From: Owenia fusiformis
Lineage: Eukaryota > Annelida > Polychaeta > Sabellida > Oweniidae
DNA length: 60,000 nucleotides
NCBI GenBank assembly: GCA_903813345.2
Contig: CAIIXF020000002.1
Coordinates: 14,344,150-14,404,149, forward strand
Reading direction: 5' to 3'
Below, one piece after another: positions 55,842 through 60,000 of the stretch. The notes under the pieces were generated by a model. That model did no database searches, was not told where the DNA came from, and saw only the letters and a program-made list of their open reading frames with translations. The translations under genes were made by a program, and so were the position numbers. Numbering within the stretch: position 1 is the stretch's first letter; each line of letters opens with the position of its first letter.

Positions 55842-56337
55842 CTGTAGATTGGGTTAATTTGGCGCCCGCTTTAATTTAGCGAATTTGGCGAAATTGAAAA
55901 ATTCGCCAATATAAATCTTCGCCAAAATTTAGAATGAATCCCCGGGTATTATCTAGGGTATTTCATCCAGTGTATTTAGGTCACTTCAGGTTAAGTTTTT
56001 TCCAAAAATATGAAAAAGTGTCTCTCATAAATTGGCTCAGAACTGGTCAGTCACTCATTAATACTCAGAGAAAAACTAGAAAGGAAAAGCGCGGTATAGT
56101 AGCAGCATCGGTCGAGGTGCAAAATGTAAAGGGTGATCTCACAAAAATGTACAAACGTGGTGAATATCGCCAGTGGTCCTCAAAAGAAAAAATGAACATA
56201 GCCAAACATGCCCATTTACATGGTACAGCGTGTAAGTTTAACATTTTTTTGCATATCCGTCAAATTAAATAGCCGCCAATATGACAAAAATAACAAAATT
56301 GCCAAATTAAGTAGCGCCAAATTAACCCAATCTACAG
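55842..56337 (+). mobile_element. pogo/Tc1-like element with TA duplication and partial transposase
   Basis: CTGTAGATTGGGTTAATTTG (55842) is inverted at 56318-56337 (CAAATTAACCCAATCTACAG), flanked by TA at both sides. Subterminal GGCGAA/TTCGCC words recur. The 496-bp interior holds a plus-strand ORF, described separately. Confidence 0.85.
55934..56272 (+). pseudogene. N-terminal transposase fragment (helix-turn-helix-like)
   Basis: 112 residues including RKTRKEKRGIVAASVEVQN and VKGDLTKMYKRGEYRQWSSK, then EKMNIAKHAHLHGTACKF. A basic stretch followed by Y-x6-K-x3-IA-x-x-A-x-x-x-G-x-x-x-A is the usual start of the DNA-binding helix-turn-helix in pogo-like and related transposases. The DDE domain is absent and the frame ends near the TIR, so this is an internally deleted derivative. 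Confidence 0.55.
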
Positions 56338-56786
56338 TATAAGCTGTATATAAGTACAATATTCCACTATAGTTGAAAGTAATGAAGAAATTAGAGGGTT
56401 GCATTTGTTAAGTCACCCAGCACATTTTGCTTTTGCATCGATATATCTTATGATTTTTGGGGCACTTAAACTTAATCACAACAGATCCAATTGCCAATAG
56501 ACTAGATGCAAGTAGAAAAAGTGTAAGTCAAAGTTACATCATGTTTGAAATCTGCATTTGAGACTACATCTAGAAATATGCTTTCAAAATTGTCAACAAC
56601 TTTTAAATTTTAATTTTCTTTGAATTATGTGATATCTAGGTCTTTTTCTATATCTAGCATGGTCTGCCATGTTATCTGACCCAGATTATTAGTGGTGAAA
56701 CATACTAACATCTTTGTAAAAAGGTAGATTAAAATACACATTACTCTACTGTATAAAGTACTTAACAGTATTGTTTGAATTATATT
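56338..56786. other. no gene seen (intron of zinc-finger locus)
   Basis: AT-rich sequence; the end of it holds the poly(A) signals of exon B. Confidence 0.5.
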
Positions 56787-56796
56787 TTTATTTATT
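56787..56796 (-). promoter_or_regulatory. overlapping poly(A) signals for exon B
   Basis: Minus-strand AATAAATAAA lies about 20 nt beyond the stop of the exon at 56814-57109. It implies that this exon can end a transcript, supporting its role as an alternative 3' end. Confidence 0.65.
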
Positions 56797-56813
56797 AATT
56801 TTTCCCTAAAGTA

Positions 56814-57109
56814 TCACAGCATATCTTTCTTATGAGTCTTCCTATGATTATGTAAACTCCCATGCTGAGTGAAGCGTTTCAGGCAGAGTTCACACTGGAA
56901 AGGTTTCTCCCCAGTATGGATCCTAATATGGCCATCTAAGTTAGCTTTGTTCTTGAATGTCTTACTACAGATGCTGCATCTGAACTTCAATTCTGCTGAA
57001 TGTTGGTAATTGTTTCCCACAAGGCAATTTGGAAGATTCTGGGATAGAATGGTTTTCATGTAGGTTTTATGTAGCTTCAGATCTGGATTGGCTGCTTCTA
57101 AAGATCCAA
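56814..57109 (-). CDS. terminal exon B: two C2H2 zinc fingers
   Basis: The minus-strand acceptor TCTGTATTCCAG (ag at 57111-57110) opens in phase 1; TGA at 56814-56816 closes after 97 complete codons. A 40-residue lead with no clear motif precedes FRCSICSKTFKNKANLDGHI then RIH, a canonical TGEKPF linker, and QCELCLKRFTQHGSLHNHRK then TH. All zinc ligands are present. Predicted contact residues (-1,2,3,6) are N,A,N,G and Q,G,S,N. The second finger shares C-x-x-CLKRF with exon A. A poly(A) signal follows within about 20 nt. Confidence 0.88.
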
Positions 57110-57159
57110 CTGGAATACAGAACAGCACACAATTAGTTTATATGCCTTTGTTTATTTAA

Positions 57160-57761
57160 AGGAATATTCCTTGCCAAACCATCTCTCTCCTCATATGGTA
57201 GCTATAACCATATATATGCTTGCCATGTTTAGCAAAACACGCAAAAATGTTTTGATATGGTCAAATTTGATCACTTAGAAATGTGATGCTCAATTCCAGT
57301 AAGCTGCCATCTTTTAAAATTTCACACAGGAAGTGATGTCATCGACTCTCAACTTTGCATATAGCATTAGGTGAGGAGCTATTAAGAATTACAAAACCAG
57401 CTAAATATTCTTTTTCAACTTTGTATCTTATTTAATCCTTCTGAAAATCTCTTCTTTTATTCTAAGTTGACAAGCCCTGAAAATATTTTTGCACAGAAAG
57501 TAATGGTCACTTATCTAGAAGTGATTTTGTGCTACTTTCCTATACTGTTATGGGCAAGGTTATAGAAGTTGAGAGTTGATGACATCACTTCCTGCAAGAA
57601 ATCTTAAAAGATGGCAGCTCACTGGAAATAAGCACTAGATTTTTAAATGATCAATATTGACCATATTAAAACATTTTCCCATGTTTTGCTAAATATGGAA
57701 ACTATATATATGATTATAGCTACCATATCAAGAGAGAAAGGGTCTGGCAAGGAATATTCCT
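57160..57761. mobile_element. foldback with AGGAATATTCCTT ends and TTAA duplication
   Basis: AGGAATATTCCTTGCCAAAC (57160) is inverted at the right (TGGCAAGGAATATTCCT, to 57761). TTAA borders both (57156-57159; 57762-57765). Arms of about 200 bp share AGGAAGTGATGTCATCGACT-like, AAGCTGCCATCTTTTAA and AAAACATT stretches in inverse order. Same target as the element at 23521 but unrelated ends. It lies between exons A and B. Confidence 0.9.
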
Positions 57762-57765
57762 TTAA

Positions 57766-58233
57766 TTGGGAGTTCACATCCATTGTAGTAAAGCGAACCC
57801 CTCTAAACAGCCTTCCTAAATAATACCCAGCCTTGTTTCTCACATTTTCTCTGAAAACACATGATTCAGGTCCTTTATCACCAAATCATTTCTAGTGGTT
57901 TTTAGGTTCTTTGTTGCTTGAATTTTATTCAATTCAATTATTACTTGTCAGACACTTGTGCAACATGTAAGTCTATTGTGTTACTTTTAAGACTCTTGAG
58001 TTACTTGTAGGTTGTGCCTTTTTCTGTGGAATCTATCAGTGTTCGCTGCCATATCAAATGATGTGCAAAATAGATGCTGAAACCTTATTTCCTTTCAATT
58101 CCTATAGAGTATATTGTATTTTCACAATTGCATCTAGGCAAACACAAAAAGTCCTTGTAGGGATATTATTTAGAACATTACATGTTGATTCTTAAAGAGA
58201 TGTAGAAGTGAATGCTTATTCTTAAGCAAGATG
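57766..58233. other. 3' flank of exon A
   Basis: Probable 3'UTR of exon A. A minus-strand AATAAA at 57929-57924 lies about 305 nt after the stop. No other gene. Confidence 0.4.
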
Positions 58234-58547
58234 TTAAACGTGCATATTATGCACATTCTTCTTATGTTTCTTCATGTTGCTACTGACTGAGAAACGTTTA
58301 AGACAAATGTCACACTGGAAAGGCTTCTCGCCAGTATGGATCCGCTGATGATTGTAGTAATTAGTTGATACACTGAAACCTTTACTGCATATGTTGCACA
58401 TGTACCTATAGCTGCCTAGTCTAATACTGGTTGAGGTAAATGTTGTAGCCTCATGCAATGTTCCACTATCACAATGTTTCAATGTTGAAGACTGCTGCTC
58501 CTGCACTGTTCGAACACAATGTTGCCTACCTGCTAACCATTGCTCAT
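58234..58547 (-). CDS. terminal exon A: two C2H2 zinc fingers
   Basis: The minus-strand acceptor AATATTTTCCAG (ag at 58549-58548) opens in phase 1; TAA at 58234-58236 closes after 103 complete codons. A lead rich in Ser, Thr and Gln precedes YMCNICSKGFSVSTNYYNHQ then RIH, linker TGEKPF, and QCDICLKRFSVSSNMKKHKK then NVH. All ligands are intact. Predicted contact residues are V,T,N,N and V,S,N,K. Fingers resemble those of exon C (first) and exon B (second). The shared 5' exons, possibly with a BTB domain as in lola-type loci, would lie at higher coordinates beyond the window; no such exon is visible here. Confidence 0.88.
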
Positions 58548-58842
58548 CTGGAAAATATTTAAATTTCAGTGAGATCACATCTGCTACATGTGGTATCACT
58601 CTTACAAAGCTTTTGCCAATTTACTACTTGCCACAATCAACCAAAAGGCCAAATGCTAGCCCCCAAAAAACTGGTAATAAATGTGAAATAAAAATTAGGT
58701 TACTTTATCAATTGGATCTTCCACAAGGCATGTAAAACTACAAAAGAAACTTTTCAAATTCACACAGGTGTAACTTTTCTATACCAGGTCTCATGATCAT
58801 ATTAATGTAGCATTAAAGAAAATGTTTGATAGCTGACTGCTT
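58548..58842. other. no gene seen (intron of zinc-finger locus)
   Basis: AT-rich intron sequence between exon A and the minisatellite. Confidence 0.5.
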
Positions 58843-60000
58843 GTCCATGAAACAAGGAGATTTGTTTAGGTACAGTCATTTTCATGAACAAAGAGATTTG
58901 TATGGGTACAGTCATTTCAATGAACAAAGAGATTTGTATCGATACAGTCATTTCCATGAACAAAGATATTTGTATCTGTACAGTCATTTTCATGAACAAA
59001 GAGATTTGTATGGGTACAGTCATTTCCATGAACAAAGAGATTTGTATGGGTACAGTCATTTCCATGAACAAAGATATTTGTATATGGACAGTCATTTCCA
59101 TGAACAAAGAGATATGTATGGGTACAGTCATTTCCATGAACAAAGAGATTTGTTTAGGTACAGTCATTTTCATGAACAAAGAGATTTGTATGGGTACAGT
59201 CATTTCAATGAACAAAGAGATTTGTATCGATACAGTCATTTCCATGAACAAAGATATTTGTATCTGTACAGTCATTTTCATGAACAAAGAGATTTGTATG
59301 GCTACAGTCATTTCCATGAACAAAGAGATTTGTATGGGTACAGTCATTTCCATGAACAAAGATATTTGTATATGGACAGTCATTTCCATGAACAAAGAGA
59401 TATGTACGGGTACAGTCATTTCCATGAACAAAGAGATTTGTATGGGTACAGTCATTTCCATGAACAACGAGATTTGTATGGGTACAGTCATTTCCATGAA
59501 CAAAGATATTTGTATATGGACAGTCATTTCCATGAACAAAGAGATATGTATGGGTACAGTCATTTCCATGAACAAAGAGATTTGTATGGGTACAGTCATT
59601 TCCATGAACAACGAGATTTGTATGGGTACAGTCATTTCCATGAACAAAGAGATTTGTATGGGTACAGTCATTTCCATGAACAAAGAGATTTGTATGGGTA
59701 CAGTCATTTCCATGAACAAAGAAATTTGTATGGGTACAGTCATTTCCATGAACAAAGAGATTTGTATGGGCACAGTCATTTCCATGAACAAAGAGATTTG
59801 TATGGGTACAGTCATTTCCATGAACAAAGAGATTTATATGGGTACAGTCATTTCCATGAACAAAATAATTTATATTGGTACAGTCTTTTCCATGAACAAA
59901 GAGATTTGTATTGGTATAGTCATTTCCATGAACAAAGAGATTTGTATATGTACAGTCATTTCCATGAACAAAGAGATTTGTACAGGTACAGTCATTTCCA
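58843..60000. repeat. 36-bp minisatellite with 288-bp higher-order unit, runs off the window
   Basis: About 32 units of the form CATTTCCATGAACAAAGAGA TTTGTATGGGTACAGT. Variants recur in register: CATTTCAATG at 58913 and 59201 are 288 bp (8 units) apart, showing that blocks of units were copied. Since 36 is a multiple of three, the minus strand stays open for 341 codons as repeated FMEMTVPIQISL; splice context and composition give no reason to think it is translated. It lies upstream of exon A, presumably in the locus intron. Confidence 0.95.

Noticed and set aside
58802-59827. 341-residue ORF, the longest in the window
   Set aside because: It is the translation of a 36-bp minisatellite; openness follows from a period divisible by three. 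Not listed as a gene.
1-60000. CRISPR array, operon or prokaryotic mobile system
   Set aside because: Introns, C2H2 fingers, TFIID and FUNDC1 genes and animal-type transposons show a metazoan genome; the short regular repeats are minisatellites without unique spacers.

Overview
The window is AT-rich animal DNA, non-vertebrate in style. Two metazoan housekeeping genes can be read exon by exon, and the rest is dense with small, mostly non-autonomous DNA transposons, foldback elements, minisatellites and 5'-truncated LINE remnants. The repeat style suits a marine invertebrate (echinoderm, hemichordate, cephalochordate or mollusc), but nothing here fixes the species. No window-spanning ORFs, operons, rRNA or CRISPR are present.

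Layout. (1) About 1-15.6 kb, minus strand: the first three coding exons of TAF1 (TFIID subunit 1), at 15513-15611, 2703-2802 and 1902-2015. Intron 1 is 12.7 kb and full of transposon debris; the rest of the gene lies left of the window. (2) 15.6-32.4 kb: transposon-rich intergenic DNA, including a 2.8-kb element with long terminal inverted repeats (20215-23037), a TTAA-flanked foldback (23521-24277), a possible first exon of an unknown gene (24409-24479) and a possible secreted-protein exon (25211-25444). (3) 32394-41046, plus strand: a complete FUNDC1 gene (mitophagy receptor) in five coding exons whose phases all join; introns 3 and 4 (about 3.8-4 kb each) are packed with minisatellite-bearing elements. 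(4) 41-44 kb: LINE remnant, TIR elements and a foldback between two convergent genes. (5) 44300-58547, minus strand: four separate 3'-terminal exons, each with a splice acceptor, the same phase, exactly two C2H2 zinc fingers and a stop codon. This is the layout of a lola/broad-type locus in which a shared 5' part (not in the window; expected beyond 60000) is spliced to alternative zinc-finger ends. It is the most interesting feature. (6) 58.85 kb to the end: a 36-bp minisatellite inside the presumed intron of that locus.

TAF1 acts in Pol II initiation, FUNDC1 in hypoxia-linked mitophagy, and the zinc-finger locus is presumably a transcription factor; nothing suggests they work together. All identifications rest on reading translations and splice signals by eye and on remembered family features; no searches were run.
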